Source: Bradyrhizobium cajani
GTDB taxonomy: Bacteria; Pseudomonadota; Alphaproteobacteria; Rhizobiales; Xanthobacteraceae
Assembly: GCF_009759665.1 (NCBI RefSeq)
Contig: NZ_WQNE01000005.1
Location: 245,807 to 309,806 of the forward strand
DNA: 64,000 nucleotides
Direction: 5' to 3'
The notes under the pieces were generated by a model, which saw only the letters and a program-made list of their open reading frames with translations, did no database searches and was not told the DNA's origin. Numbering within the stretch: the stretch's first letter is position 1; each line of letters begins with the position of its first letter. Of this stretch, positions 40,906-50,164 are shown in pieces. Position numbers and translations under genes: made by a program.

Positions 40906-41898
40906 ATGAACTGGGCATCGGCCACTTCGCTCGACCAAATCTGGCGCTCGCCGGCGTTCCCGATGTGGATGACGCTGGCGGCCGCCGGCTTCTTCGGACT
41001 TATCCTGCTGATCACACTGCTGCGCGCCGAGAGATCGGTCGCCAACGGCGCGCTGACCGTCATCACGCTGCTCTCCATCGCCATCGCGGTGGCGGCCACC
41101 GTGCGCGTCTATGGGCCGGCGGGACAGGCTGCTCCGGCCGAAGCGGGCACGCGTGCGGCGGTCACCGCGAGCCTGCCGGCGTTGTCCTGTCTCGACGATC
41201 TCGCCGGCGATGCCGTGGCCGTCGGTTGCGAGAAGGCCCTGTTCGGCGCGCCTGACGCGGCGGCCGCAGCCGTGTCCTACACCGCCGCCAGGATCGACCG
41301 GTTGACCGCGCTCGGCGACGTCGCGACCGCCGAGAGCAGCCTCACGCTGGACATGAAGGTGCTGCGCAGATCGCTGGAGCGTGATCGCTACGGCCTGGTC
41401 GCGCAGGTGCTGGTCGCGCGCGACGGCTGCACGCAGTTCGATTGCGCGGCGTTCCGTTCGCTGACCGACCAGCGCCAGGTCGCCGCCAACATGGATTCCC
41501 ATCTCTACGACACGCTGGTCGCGCGCTATGTGCCGACCTGGAACGCGCCTGGAACGGCGCCGGCGATGCCGGCCACGGCTGCGCTTGCCGGGCTGCCGCC
41601 GTCGATGCCGACGGGCAAGCCGACCAATGCCGAGTTCCCGAGCGCGTCGTCCACGCCGCCGGTGAGCATCATGAATCCGGAGCCGCCCACGGCGGCAACG
41701 CGGCAGGCAGCGCCGGCCGCAACCGCAGCGCCGGCTCCCCGCGCGCCGGCAGCTGCCTCCGCGCAGGCCGCAGCTCCATCGGCACCGGCTGCGAAGAAGC
41801 CGCCGGCGCCGAAGGCTGCGCGGGCGCCGGCAGCCGCACCTGTTCCGCTCGCGCCGCCGCCCTCGGCCCCGGCCCCCGCGGCTGCGGATAACGAGTAG
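40906..41898 (+). CDS. Hypothetical membrane protein with long Pro/Ala tail
   Basis: 330 residues. Two N-terminal membrane helices (WMTLAAAGFFGLILLITLLRA and NGALTVITLLSIAIAVAATV) are followed by a soluble helical domain with four cysteines (ALSCLDDLAGDAVAVGC, and DGCTQFDC), suggesting periplasmic disulphides. The last 110 residues are Ala/Pro-rich with Lys, a probable flexible linker. No catalytic motif is visible. It lies 42 bp before the DUF1489 gene, perhaps in one transcript. Confidence 0.72.
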   Translation: MNWASATSLDQIWRSPAFPMWMTLAAAGFFGLILLITLLRAERSVANGALTVITLLSIAIAVAATVRVYGPAGQAAPAEAGTRAAVTASLPALSCLDDLAGDAVAVGCEKALFGAPDAAAAAVSYTAARIDRLTALGDVATAESSLTLDMKVLRRSLERDRYGLVAQVLVARDGCTQFDCAAFRSLTDQRQVAANMDSHLYDTLVARYVPTWNAPGTAPAMPATAALAGLPPSMPTGKPTNAEFPSASSTPPVSIMNPEPPTAATRQAAPAATAAPAPRAPAAASAQAAAPSAPAAKKPPAPKAARAPAAAPVPLAPPPSAPAPAAADNE

Positions 41899-41940
41899 AT
41901 CGGCATTCCAAATGAGCGGCTGCCCGGCTAATGCTGGGGC

Positions 41941-42381
41941 ATGCCGCTACACCTGATCAAGCTCGCCGTCGGCTGCGACTCCGTCAAGGAATTGAAGGAG
42001 TGGATCGCCGAACGGATGCAGGCCGCCAAGAAGAAGGGTCTGCCGCAACACCACATCCACATCACCCGCATGGTGCCCAAGCGCGACACCGAGATCCTGG
42101 CGGGCGGATCGCTCTACTGGGTGATCAAGGGCGAGATCGCCGCGCGGGAAAAGATCATCGGCATCGAGCCGTTCCGCGACAAGGACGGCATCGGGCGCTG
42201 CCGAATCGTGATGCAGCCGAAGGTGATCTCGGTCTCGCCGCGGCCGATGCGCCCGTTCCAGGGCTGGCGCTATCTCACCGACGATTCCGTGCCGCCCGAT
42301 CTCGGCAAAGCCGCCGCGGGCTCGATCGCGGCCATGCCGGAGCCGATGCGCCGCGAGCTGCGGGATCTGGGGTTGCTCTAG
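41941..42381 (+). CDS. DUF1489-family protein
   Basis: 146 residues: LHLIKLAVGCDSVKELKEWI, THITRMVPKR-like HHIHITRMVPKRDTEILAGGSLYWVIKGEI, CRIVMQPKVISVSPRPMRPFQGWRYL. This is the pattern of the alphaproteobacterial DUF1489 family, of unknown function, probably a nucleic-acid-associated protein. Its stop codon (TAG, 42379-42381) directly abuts the stop of the convergent panC gene (42382). Confidence 0.8.
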   Translation: MPLHLIKLAVGCDSVKELKEWIAERMQAAKKKGLPQHHIHITRMVPKRDTEILAGGSLYWVIKGEIAAREKIIGIEPFRDKDGIGRCRIVMQPKVISVSPRPMRPFQGWRYLTDDSVPPDLGKAAAGSIAAMPEPMRRELRDLGLL

Positions 42382-43233
42382 CTAGACCGCGATATTGTCG
42401 ATCAGCCGCGTGTTGCCGAGCCTGGCCGCGACCAGGATCCGCAACGGCCCGTCCTCGCGCGAGGCGACCTGTGCCAGCGTCGCGGCGTGGCGCACCTCGA
42501 AATAGTCGAGCGCAAAGCCCGCCGCCTTGATCGTCTCGGCGCCGCGCGCCATCGAGAGCGCGATCGCCTCGCCGGTGCGGATGCGCCCGGCGCTTTCCTT
42601 CATGGCGCGATAGAGCACGATGGCGGTCTGCCGCTCCTCCGGCGACAGGTAGACGTTGCGCGAAGACATCGCGAGCCCGTCGCGCTCGCGCACGGTGCGG
42701 GAGCCGATCACCTTGACGCCGAGGTCGAGATCCCGCGCCATCTGCGTCACCACCCGCAACTGCTGAAAGTCCTTTTCGCCGAAGATCGCGACATCCGGCC
42801 GGCACTGCGTGAACAGCTTGCCGACGACGGTGGCGACGCCGCCGAAGAAGTGCGGCCGGAAGCGATCCTCGAGGCCGGCGAGCGCCGGGCCCTCGGGCAC
42901 GATGCGGGTGGCAAAGCCCTCCGGGTACATCGCCTCGACGCCGGGGTGCCAGACGATGTCGACGTCCTCGGCCGCGAGCTTGGCGATGTCGGCCTTCCAG
43001 GTCCGCGGATAGGCGCCAAAATCCTCGGTCGGGGCAAACTGAGTCGGGTTGACGAAGATCGAAACCACGACGAGGCTGGCGCGCTGCTTGGCGAGGCGCA
43101 CCAGCGACACATGCCCGTCATGGAGTGCCCCCATGGTCGGCACCAGCGCGATCGTGGCTTTTCGCTTGCGAAGATTGTCGACGGCGCGTCGCAAGGTGGG
43201 GACCGTGCGGGCGATCAAGGGGCTTCGTGACAT
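42382..43233 (-). CDS. panC: Pantoate--beta-alanine ligase
   Basis: 283 residues from the ATG at 43233 ([18 protein letters not shown]); the longer frame to 43404 is not conserved. It joins pantoate and beta-alanine with ATP, the last step to pantothenate. Nucleotidyltransferase motifs are intact: [11 protein letters not shown] (ATP site), [11 protein letters not shown] (pantoate site), GEKDFQQ (KxxQ-type), [12 protein letters not shown] (KMSKS-like). Length is normal. It is divergent from mipZ across 284 bp; panB is not in the window. Confidence 0.96.
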   Translation of the reverse strand: MSRSPLIARTVPTLRRAVDNLRKRKATIALVPTMGALHDGHVSLVRLAKQRASLVVVSIFVNPTQFAPTEDFGAYPRTWKADIAKLAAEDVDIVWHPGVEAMYPEGFATRIVPEGPALAGLEDRFRPHFFGGVATVVGKLFTQCRPDVAIFGEKDFQQLRVVTQMARDLDLGVKVIGSRTVRERDGLAMSSRNVYLSPEERQTAIVLYRAMKESAGRIRTGEAIALSMARGAETIKAAGFALDYFEVRHAATLAQVASREDGPLRILVAARLGNTRLIDNIAV

Positions 43234-43517
43234 CAGGACTCGGCAGGAGTTGGGGTGGAGGCGGGCGCGTCCCGGCGCCCGGCCGGCTAACCTTAACAAG
43301 CGGCGGTCGTGGACGCCATGCATCCGGATGCGGCACAGCATCCCGCGCAGCGCTGCACATGATGTCGCGACATTGTGGGCCGGATCACGGACGCACAGCG
43401 ACACTGCTATTCATGATGAAGAACGGCGCAGTGCGATTTGCATTTCATGTCACGCATTTCACTTGACCGCAGACGCGGCCAACTCGAAGATATTCGTCAG
43501 GGGTTTTGAGGATCACT

Positions 43518-44441
43518 ATGCTTGTGCAGGCTAGCCAAGGCCAATCGGGCTCGGCGCATGTAGTCGTGCTCGGCAACGAGAAAGGCGGATCCGGCAAGTC
43601 GACCACCGCCCTGCACATCGCAGTTGCGCTCCTGAAGGCCGGCCAGCGCGTCGCCACCATCGACCTCGACTGCCGTCAGCAGAGTTTCACCCGCTACATC
43701 AGCAACCGTTCCGCCTGGGCCCGCCGCACCAAGCTCGGCCTCGAGCTGCCGGTGCATCGCTGCATCAAGCTCGGCGAGACCATGCAGATCGCCGAGAACG
43801 AGAATTCCGAGTTCCAGCAGTTCATGGAGGCGGTCTCGGCGGTCGAGAGCAATTTCGACTTCATCGTCATCGATACACCCGGCACCGACAGCTACCTGAT
43901 GCGGCTTGCGCATTCGATGGCCGACACGCTGGTCACGCCGATCAACGACAGCTTCCTCGATTTCGACGTGCTCGGCACCGTCGATCCCGCCAACTATGCG
44001 GTCACCGGCGAAAGCCACTACGCCGAGATGGTGCGGGACACCCGCCGCAAGCGCCGCCAGCTCGACGGCTCGAGCACCGACTGGATCGTGGTGCGCAACC
44101 GCCTGTCGATGCTCGGCTCCCGCAACAAGCAGCTCGTCGCCGAGGGCCTCAAGGATTTGTCGCTGCGGCTCGGCTTCCGCTATGTCGACGGCTTCGCCGA
44201 ACGCGTCGTCTATCGCGAGTTCTTCCCGCGCGGCCTGACCGCCCTCGACGAGATCGACGAGGCGACGCTCGGCATGCGGCCCAATCTCGGCCATCTCACC
44301 GCGCGGGAGGAGGTGACGAGCCTGCTGCGCCAGCTCAAGCTGCCGCTCGACGAGCGCGGCCGCCGCCGCGCCGCCAACCGCGCCGAATGGTTCAGCCAGG
44401 TCGACAAGCCGCTCGAGGTCCACGACATCCTCGGCGCCTAA
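43518..44441 (+). CDS. mipZ: Division-plane positioning ATPase MipZ
   Basis: 307 residues from the ATG at 43518, with GAGG 7 nt upstream; the frame opens at a TTG at 43506. A deviant Walker A GNEKGGSGKST (residues 19-29) with the signature lysine, then DLDCRQQSFTRYISNR, DTPGTDSYLMRLAHSMAD, TPINDSFLDFDVLGTVDP, DWIVVRNRLSML and VIYREFFPRGLTALD-type blocks follow Caulobacter MipZ closely. MipZ forms a gradient from ParB at the poles and inhibits FtsZ assembly, so division occurs at midcell. From 44442 to 44784 no gene is supported; the gap probably holds the next gene's promoter. Confidence 0.94.
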   Translation: MLVQASQGQSGSAHVVVLGNEKGGSGKSTTALHIAVALLKAGQRVATIDLDCRQQSFTRYISNRSAWARRTKLGLELPVHRCIKLGETMQIAENENSEFQQFMEAVSAVESNFDFIVIDTPGTDSYLMRLAHSMADTLVTPINDSFLDFDVLGTVDPANYAVTGESHYAEMVRDTRRKRRQLDGSSTDWIVVRNRLSMLGSRNKQLVAEGLKDLSLRLGFRYVDGFAERVVYREFFPRGLTALDEIDEATLGMRPNLGHLTAREEVTSLLRQLKLPLDERGRRRAANRAEWFSQVDKPLEVHDILGA

Positions 44442-44784
44442 GAGCGGTATATCGCTACTTCCGGCCGATCAAAGCGGCCGGTTCCTGGCGGAACCGAAGC
44501 CGGCACTGCGTCGTTTTCATTCTGTGTTTACCGTGAAATTGAGCCCGATCGAGATGAGTTGCATCAGATGGTGATCTACACCCTGGCGTAGCGGTATCGG
44601 GATGGAGTGCCCAACAAACGTGTGCGGCGCACAACGAAAGGGCTGCCGGTTCACAATTTTTAGCCTTCCTGTCACGCGGCTGTGACATATATTAGGGAAT
44701 AGGCGCGAAGGGGCCGCAGAGCCCCGGAAGAACACGATTTTCAACAGGGATTCAGGCCGCAAGAGCCTGAGGCTGAGGACGAAA

Positions 44785-45645
44785 ATGAAGCGTGGAATTG
44801 CCGTTCTGGTTTCGGTCAGTGCTCTCTGCGGCGTCGCCTATTTCACGGCGAGCAAGTGGGCCATCAAGCACGAAACCATCACCTTCTACGACGCTTCGCG
44901 CGACAACCGCCCGGTGCCGGTCGACATCGCCGTTCGCCGCGATAAGGAAATGCAGGCCAATGCCGGCCTGATCACGTTGCCGGTCGCCGTGATCAATCAC
45001 GGCAACACGGTCAAGAACACCGAGTACGGCTTCCTCGCCAACATCTTCGCTGCGCGCGGCTATATGGTCGTGAGCCCGCAGCATGATCTGCCGACCGATC
45101 CTCCGATGGTGACCAAGCCCGGCGAACTCTATGTCGGCCGGCTGCCGCAGATCCTGCGCGGCGTCGCCAACATCCATCTCGCCATGCAGGAGATGAAGAA
45201 GGTTCAGCCGTACGCGGACTACGAGAAGGTGACGATGGTCGGCCACTCCATGGGCGGCGACATCACCATGTATTTCGCCAAGCAGTATCCGGACGAGGTC
45301 AAGAAGGTCGTCACGCTGGACAATCTGCGCGTGCCCTTCGTCACCGCCGGCAAGTTCAAGATCCTGTCGTTCCGTTCCACCGATCCGCAGTTCAAGGCCG
45401 ATGCGGGCGTGATCCCGACGGATGAGGAATGCGAGAAGGCGGGGATTCAGGTCGTGAAGACCGAATTCCAGCACAACGACATGCGCGACACCGGTCCGGA
45501 TGTGGCCAAGAACTCGATCCAGAGCATGCTCGACAAATTCCTGAGCGCGACTGACAGCGAGGTGGCGCCCGTCGACACACAATCGGCCCCGCCCAATATC
45601 CTCGAGCCTGGTCCGGTCGCTCTGATGGCGCCTGCCAAGAGCTGA
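44785..45645 (+). CDS. Exported alpha/beta hydrolase
   Basis: 286 residues. A signal sequence (IAVLVSVSALCGVAYFTAS) is followed by an alpha/beta-hydrolase fold: VINHGNTVKNTEYGFLANIFAARGYMVVSPQHD, nucleophile elbow VGHSMGGDITMYFAKQYPD, an acid region VTLDNLRVP and a possible catalytic His in TEFQHNDMRDTG. It is distantly similar in layout to the truncated hydrolase at 1-629 (NHG, RGYMVVSP). Probably an esterase-like periplasmic enzyme; the C-terminal 45 residues are unstructured. Monocistronic. Confidence 0.85.
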   Translation: MKRGIAVLVSVSALCGVAYFTASKWAIKHETITFYDASRDNRPVPVDIAVRRDKEMQANAGLITLPVAVINHGNTVKNTEYGFLANIFAARGYMVVSPQHDLPTDPPMVTKPGELYVGRLPQILRGVANIHLAMQEMKKVQPYADYEKVTMVGHSMGGDITMYFAKQYPDEVKKVVTLDNLRVPFVTAGKFKILSFRSTDPQFKADAGVIPTDEECEKAGIQVVKTEFQHNDMRDTGPDVAKNSIQSMLDKFLSATDSEVAPVDTQSAPPNILEPGPVALMAPAKS

Positions 45646-45766
45646 CGCCTTTCCGCATCGTCAGTCACGATCTTCAAAGCCTCTGCCGGCCACCGCCCGC
45701 GGAGGCTTTGCACATTGACCGGGCTGCACGCGCTAACCACATTAGCGGCTCACGCAGGGTCAAGGG

Positions 45767-46516
45767 ATGGCGGGTGAACCCATCAAGCCGCGCGGTGGCG
45801 ATGCCGTCTCGACGCAGGCCGGCGGCGCGGTGCCGCAGGCCGGGACGTCGAGCGCGGAGGACATTGCCACCTTCGTTGCCAAGGCGCGCGCGCTGTCACC
45901 GCATGCGCCGGGCGCGAAGGGGCGGCTTATCTTCGCGCTGGATGCGACGATGAGCCGGCAGCCGACCTGGGACATGGCCTGCGCGCTGCAAGCCGACATG
46001 TTCCGCGAGACCGCGGCGCTCGGCAGTCTCGACATCCGGCTCGTCTATTATCGCGGGTTCAACGAGTGCCGCGCCACGGGGTGGATCTCCGACAGCGCCA
46101 GGCTTGCGGCGCTGATGACCAAGATCGATTGCCGCGGCGGCGACACCCAGATCGGCAAGGTGCTGAGCGAGGCGCGGCGTGAGGCGGTGGCATCCGGCGT
46201 GCGGGCCGTGGTCTTCGTCGGCGACGCCATGGAGGAGCAGGTCGACGAGCTCAGCGCCAAGGCCGGCGAGCTCGGCATGCTCAAGGTGCCGGTGTTCGTA
46301 TTTCAGGAAGGCAACGACGCCGTGGCCGAGCAGGCCTTTCGCGAGATTGCGCGCCTGACCGGCGGCGCCTGGTGCCGGTTCGATCCCGGCGCGGCCGCAC
46401 AGCTCCGGGAGCTGTTGCGCGCCGCCGCGGCCTACGCCGCCGGCGGCCGTGAGGCGCTGTTGAAATTGGCGCAAAGCGCAAGCGGCGCGGCCAAGCTGAT
46501 CGGCCAGATGAAGTGA
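45767..46516 (+). CDS. VWA-like domain protein
   Basis: 249 residues. After a low-complexity N-terminus the sequence has a Rossmann/VWA-like core: RLIFALDATMSRQPTWDMA (MIDAS-like D-x-T-x-S), LDIRLVYYRGFNECRATGW, CRGGDTQIGKVLSEARRE, VRAVVFVGDAMEE. No signal peptide, so cytoplasmic. It is 64 bp upstream of the DnaJ-domain gene on the same strand, and the two probably form an operon. Its partner is unknown; a chaperone-assisted role is only a guess. Confidence 0.78.
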   Translation: MAGEPIKPRGGDAVSTQAGGAVPQAGTSSAEDIATFVAKARALSPHAPGAKGRLIFALDATMSRQPTWDMACALQADMFRETAALGSLDIRLVYYRGFNECRATGWISDSARLAALMTKIDCRGGDTQIGKVLSEARREAVASGVRAVVFVGDAMEEQVDELSAKAGELGMLKVPVFVFQEGNDAVAEQAFREIARLTGGAWCRFDPGAAAQLRELLRAAAAYAAGGREALLKLAQSASGAAKLIGQMK

Positions 46517-46580
46517 TGCGGACTCGCCGGCCCGGCTGCGACGGCATGCTTTCTGGCCGCGAGGGGACTATATTCGGGCC

Positions 46581-47306
46581 ATGACCCTGATCGCCGGCGC
46601 TGTCGCCGTTATCACGCTTTATCTGCTGCTCCAGATGTTCCGCGCCGCCAATCCGGCGGTGCTGGCGCGCGCCATCAGATTCGGCGGTGGCGTCGTGGCG
46701 CTGGCGGTCGCGGCTTTCACCGGCTTGCGGGGCGAACTGGCGGTCGCGATCCCGCTCGGAATTTTCGGCGCCGGGCTGCTCGGCTGGACCCCGTTGGCGA
46801 ATTCCGGTTTCGGCAACATCGGCGGGCTGTTCGGCGGCGGCGCGACGCGTCCCTCTGGGCAGGCCTCGCGCGTACGCTCGCAGTTTCTGGACATGCAGCT
46901 CGACCACGACTCCGGCCAGCTCAAAGGCCGGATCGTTGCCGGGCCTCACGCCGGGCGCGATCTCGACGGGTTCGATCTCGCCGGCCTGCTGGCAATGGTC
47001 CCCGAGTTCGATGCCGAGAGCGTGGCCTTACTTGAAAGCTATCTGGACCGCCGGTTTCCCGCTTGGCGTCAGAACGCGCAGGGCGATGCGGCAGGGCGGC
47101 AGCGCCGCGCGGCGCCGAGCGGCAAAATGACGGCGGAGGAGGCCTACCAGATCCTTGGCCTGCAGCCGGGGGCGGGGCGCGACGACATCAGCCGTGCCCA
47201 CAAATCCCTGATGAAGAAACTGCATCCCGACCAGGGGGGCTCGACGTACCTCGCTGCCCGTGTAAACGAGGCCAAGGATACTCTGCTTCGTACGCATAAC
47301 GGCTAA
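46581..47306 (+). CDS. Membrane-anchored DnaJ-domain protein
   Basis: 241 residues. Two N-terminal membrane helices (AVAVITLYLLLQMFRAANPAV, FGGGVVALAVAAFTGLRGELAVAIPLGIFGAGLLG) and a glycine-rich linker precede a C-terminal J-domain (residues about 178-238): EEAYQILGLQPGAGRDDISRAHKSLMKKLHPDQGG, with the essential HPD tripeptide. J-domains stimulate Hsp70/DnaK ATPase, here at the inner membrane facing the cytoplasm. This matches the DnaJ-like membrane proteins typical of alphaproteobacteria. Confidence 0.9.
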   Translation: MTLIAGAVAVITLYLLLQMFRAANPAVLARAIRFGGGVVALAVAAFTGLRGELAVAIPLGIFGAGLLGWTPLANSGFGNIGGLFGGGATRPSGQASRVRSQFLDMQLDHDSGQLKGRIVAGPHAGRDLDGFDLAGLLAMVPEFDAESVALLESYLDRRFPAWRQNAQGDAAGRQRRAAPSGKMTAEEAYQILGLQPGAGRDDISRAHKSLMKKLHPDQGGSTYLAARVNEAKDTLLRTHNG

Positions 47307-47479
47307 CTCCGGCACCACGCCACAAACGCCCGTACCGTGTGAGCTCCGCTTCTCCGTTTGCCGTCGCCCCGATGCCCGCCATTTATCGGCGTGGTCGATC
47401 CCTTGAGGAAAGTTTTAACCGTAAATTCTTGACGAGAGGTTGTCGCGGAACTGGCTTTGGCCCACCGCATGCCGAAAAC

Positions 47480-47510
47480 ACAAATGCCCGCGCAAGGCGC
47501 GGGCATTTGT
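47480..47510 (-). terminator. Intrinsic terminator of the D-alanyl-D-alanine carboxypeptidase gene
   Basis: A perfect 14-bp stem ACAAATGCCCGCGC / GCGCGGGCATTTGT with an AAG loop lies 20 bp beyond the stop codon at 47531. On the reverse strand it is followed by GTTTTCGG, a short U-run. Confidence 0.8.
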
Positions 47511-47530
47511 TCGGGACGGGGTGGAGGAGG

Positions 47531-49363
47531 TCAGTTGCGCACGGTGATGCAGGAGATATCGGCGCGCTTCAGGGTGCGGCAGACGGCTTCGGCCTGGTCG
47601 CGCTCGAGCCCGGCGAAGCGGGCGCGGTAGAGCTTGCGGTTATCCTTCGCGACGACCGTCTCGGTGAACGGATCGGCCTTGCTGAGCAGGCCGCGGGCCG
47701 AGCTGCGCGCGGCGTCGATGCGTTGCTGGGCCTCGTTCTCGCTCTCGAGCGCGCCGACCTGGACGATCCAGCCGCTATGGGCAACGGCCGGCTTGGTCGT
47801 GGCGCTCATCTGGATCGGCTGCGGGGCCGGATCGGCGGAGGCAAGCTTCGGGGCGGCGGGAGCTGGCGCCGCTGCGGTCGCAGCCGGCAATACGCCGAGG
47901 ATGCCGTTGCCGGTGCCGAACCCCGCCGGCTGCGGCGGCAGCTCGGTGCGGGCGACCTCGGCCTTCTGCGGTTCCGGCTTGTTGATGAGATCGGCCCGGG
48001 CAACGACCGCGCCGGAGGTTTCCGCGACGTCGGAGCGGGACACAACCGTGGAGGTGACCTGCGGTGCGACTTGGGCCGGGGTGGCGGAGGCGACCTTCAC
48101 GGCGCCGGCTTTGACCTGAACCGTCTTCACGCGAACCGGCTTCATCGGTTCGGAGGAGCCGGGGATGATGGAGAGCGGCTGGCTCGAGATCACGCCATTG
48201 GTCAGCGGCGCGGGCTCGATCTTGGATTCTGTCGGGCGAACTTCAGGCTTGTTGGCCTCAGGCTTGGGCTGGGACGGCGGCATCGCGGCCGTCGCCGCCG
48301 CAAGCGCCGACAGGCGCGCGGCGAGACGCTGCTGGGCGGTCTCGGGAGCAGGGGTGGCCGCGGCCTGGACCTGCGGAGCCGGGCGTGCCGGAGTATCCGA
48401 TGCGTCGGCGACCGCGGCACTGGTGTCAGCGCTGTTGCGCTCGGTGACCGCCGCGACGGTGTGGGTGGTCGCACCCTTCTCGAGATTCTCGGCGAGCAGG
48501 TTGCGCATGATGGCGTCGCGCGAGCCGCCGCTGCGGCCGCCGAGTACCACGCCGATCAGGTGGCGGTTGCCGCGGCGCATCGAGGTCACGAGGTTGAAGC
48601 CGGAGGCGCGGGTGTAGCCGGTCTTGATGCCGTCCACGCCCTCGACGCTGCCGAGCAGATGATTGTGGTTCCGGATCGACTGTCCGCGCCAATTGAAAGT
48701 CGAGGTCGCGAAATAGCGATAGTAGCGCGGGAAGCGCTCCTGGATCGCGCGGCCGAGCGTGGCCTGGTCGCGCGCGGTCGTCACCTGCTCGTCGTTGGGA
48801 AGGCCGTTGGCGTTGCGGTAGACAGTCCTGGACATGCCGAGCGAGCGCGCCTTGCGCGTCATCATCTGGGCGAAGTCGTCCTCGTCGCCAGCGATCGCTT
48901 CCGCGATCACCACGGCCGCATCGTTGGCCGAGCGGGTGACGAGACCCTTGATCGCGTCCTCGACGCGGATGGTCTGGCCGGCACGCAGGTTCAGCTTGGT
49001 CGGATCCTGATCTGCGGCGTGCTGGGACACCGGCATCTCGGTGTCGAGCTTCATCTTGCCGGACTCGAGGCGCTCGAACAGCAGATAGAGCGTCATGATC
49101 TTGGTCAGCGAGGCCGGATGGCGGATCCCGTCCGGGCTCGTCGCCTGGAGCACCGCACCGGAATTGCCGTCGACGATGATGGACGCGAATTTCGAGCTGG
49201 AGCTCTCGGACACATCGCGCTGCACCCGGTGGTGCGCGTAGTGGCGGCGATGGCGCCGCGCCTCGGCAGCATCGGTGGTGAAGATGACTGCGGTGGTGAC
49301 TGTAAGAAGCCCGAAAACCCCAACCCGCGCCAAGCGCGAGGAAGACAAGTTTTTACGAAGCAT
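47531..49363 (-). CDS. D-alanyl-D-alanine carboxypeptidase (class A, PBP5/6-type) with C-terminal SPOR domain
   Basis: 610 residues. A signal segment (ARVGVFGLLTVTTAVIFTTDAAEA) leads into a peptidase S11 domain with Ser85-x-x-Lys88 (ASLTK), Ser145-Ala-Asn147 (SAND) and Lys247-Thr-Gly (KTG). The long middle (about residues 290-530) is Ala/Pro/Lys-rich and probably disordered, and the last 75 residues (WIVQVGALESENEAQQRIDAARSSA, YRARFAGLERDQAEAVCRTLK) form a SPOR domain that binds denuded glycan at division sites. It trims the terminal D-Ala of pentapeptides in the periplasm. Enzyme-SPOR fusions suit a septal role. Confidence 0.95.
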   Translation of the reverse strand: MLRKNLSSSRLARVGVFGLLTVTTAVIFTTDAAEARRHRRHYAHHRVQRDVSESSSSKFASIIVDGNSGAVLQATSPDGIRHPASLTKIMTLYLLFERLESGKMKLDTEMPVSQHAADQDPTKLNLRAGQTIRVEDAIKGLVTRSANDAAVVIAEAIAGDEDDFAQMMTRKARSLGMSRTVYRNANGLPNDEQVTTARDQATLGRAIQERFPRYYRYFATSTFNWRGQSIRNHNHLLGSVEGVDGIKTGYTRASGFNLVTSMRRGNRHLIGVVLGGRSGGSRDAIMRNLLAENLEKGATTHTVAAVTERNSADTSAAVADASDTPARPAPQVQAAATPAPETAQQRLAARLSALAAATAAMPPSQPKPEANKPEVRPTESKIEPAPLTNGVISSQPLSIIPGSSEPMKPVRVKTVQVKAGAVKVASATPAQVAPQVTSTVVSRSDVAETSGAVVARADLINKPEPQKAEVARTELPPQPAGFGTGNGILGVLPAATAAAPAPAAPKLASADPAPQPIQMSATTKPAVAHSGWIVQVGALESENEAQQRIDAARSSARGLLSKADPFTETVVAKDNRKLYRARFAGLERDQAEAVCRTLKRADISCITVRN

Positions 49364-49649
49364 GGAACCCCGTCCCCGTTTCTGACTTGATCACCGGCTC
49401 GTGGGGCGAAATTGTGCCCAACGGACCCTGGATCATTACCTGCTCAGACTGTCCCTCCGCTGGTGTTCGCCGCGGGGGACGTTCGGCCTGAGCCGCTATT
49501 CTGGCTAAGGTGATGTTCTCAAACGGCTTTTGGCCACTTGCGGAAGCTGAACACGTCCAGGGAATCAGGGTAGGGGGCCGCGGTTTCCAAAAGCTTAAGG
49601 AACCCTTGCGGGAAACCCCGGGAATCGGCGCGATTTGTATCTGCTTTTG

Positions 49650-49687
49650 TGCGTCGCACAAGATTCTTGACTTTTTTGTGCGTTGCA
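49650..49687. promoter_or_regulatory. Two PhaR-like operator palindromes (TGC-N3-GCA)
   Basis: TGCGTCGCA (49650-49658) and TGCGTTGCA (49679-49687) are spaced 29 bp start to start. They match the TGC-N3-GCA motif described for PhaR, which represses phasin and polyhydroxyalkanoate genes. The second site lies inside the spacer of the proposed phasin promoter. Confidence 0.7.
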
Positions 49688-49694
49688 CTAATTT
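49667..49694 (+). promoter_or_regulatory. Sigma-70-type promoter of the phasin gene
   Basis: TTGACT (49667-49672) and TAATTT (49689-49694) are separated by 16 bp, 58 bp ahead of the phasin ATG. The arrangement with an operator in the spacer fits repression by PhaR. No experimental start is known. Confidence 0.6.
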
Positions 49695-49751
49695 TAGGCG
49701 AAGTCAGGGAGCCGGGGCTTCCCGACGAGAGCCAGGGAAAAGGATTCCGAC

Positions 49752-50090
49752 ATGTTCAAGGTTGAAGACTTTCAGAACTACGGGAAAGAGCAGTTCGAGC
49801 AGTGCGTTGCCTCCGCGACCTCGGTGCAGCACGGCCTCCAGGCGATCGCCAGCGCTTATGGCGACTACACCAAGAAGTCGTTCGAGGACACCAAGTCCTT
49901 CGTCGAGAAGCTTTCCGGCGTGAAGTCGCTGGACAAGGCCGTGGAAGCACAGACCGATTTCGCCCGTTCCACCTACGAGACCTTCGTTGCGGAATCGCAG
50001 AAGATCGCCGGCCTCTACAGCGACCTCGCCAAGCAGGCGTTCAAGCCGGTCGAGACGATCGTGTCGAAGTTCACCCCGGCCGCCAACTAA
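49752..50090 (+). CDS. Phasin (polyhydroxyalkanoate granule-associated protein)
   Basis: 112 residues, start ATG with AGGGAAAAGG upstream. The product is almost wholly amphipathic helix: KVEDFQNYGKEQFEQCVASATSVQHGLQAIASAYGDYTKKSFEDTKSFVEKLSGVKSLDKAVEAQTDFARSTYETFVAESQKIAGLYSDLAKQAFKPVETIVSKF split across these segments. The motif LDKAVEAQTDFARSTYE and the C-terminal KPVE are typical of the phasin_2 family. It coats polyhydroxybutyrate granules. Own promoter with PhaR-like sites and own terminator indicate a single-gene unit. Confidence 0.93.
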   Translation: MFKVEDFQNYGKEQFEQCVASATSVQHGLQAIASAYGDYTKKSFEDTKSFVEKLSGVKSLDKAVEAQTDFARSTYETFVAESQKIAGLYSDLAKQAFKPVETIVSKFTPAAN

Positions 50091-50116
50091 CGTTTTCTAG
50101 AAGTCCTGGAATCAAG

Positions 50117-50145
50117 AAGCCCGGCTGTACAAGCCGGGCTTTTTT
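50117..50145 (+). terminator. Intrinsic terminator of the phasin gene
   Basis: A 10-bp perfect stem AAGCCCGGCT / AGCCGGGCTT around a GTACA loop is followed by TTTT, 26 bp after the phasin stop. Confidence 0.9.
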
Positions 50146-50164
50146 ATCTGTCGCGACAGATCCG

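Noticed and set aside
47339..49390. 683-codon frame antisense to the carboxypeptidase gene
   Set aside because: Gly/Arg-rich nonsense; the reverse-strand gene has all three active-site motifs and a signal peptide.
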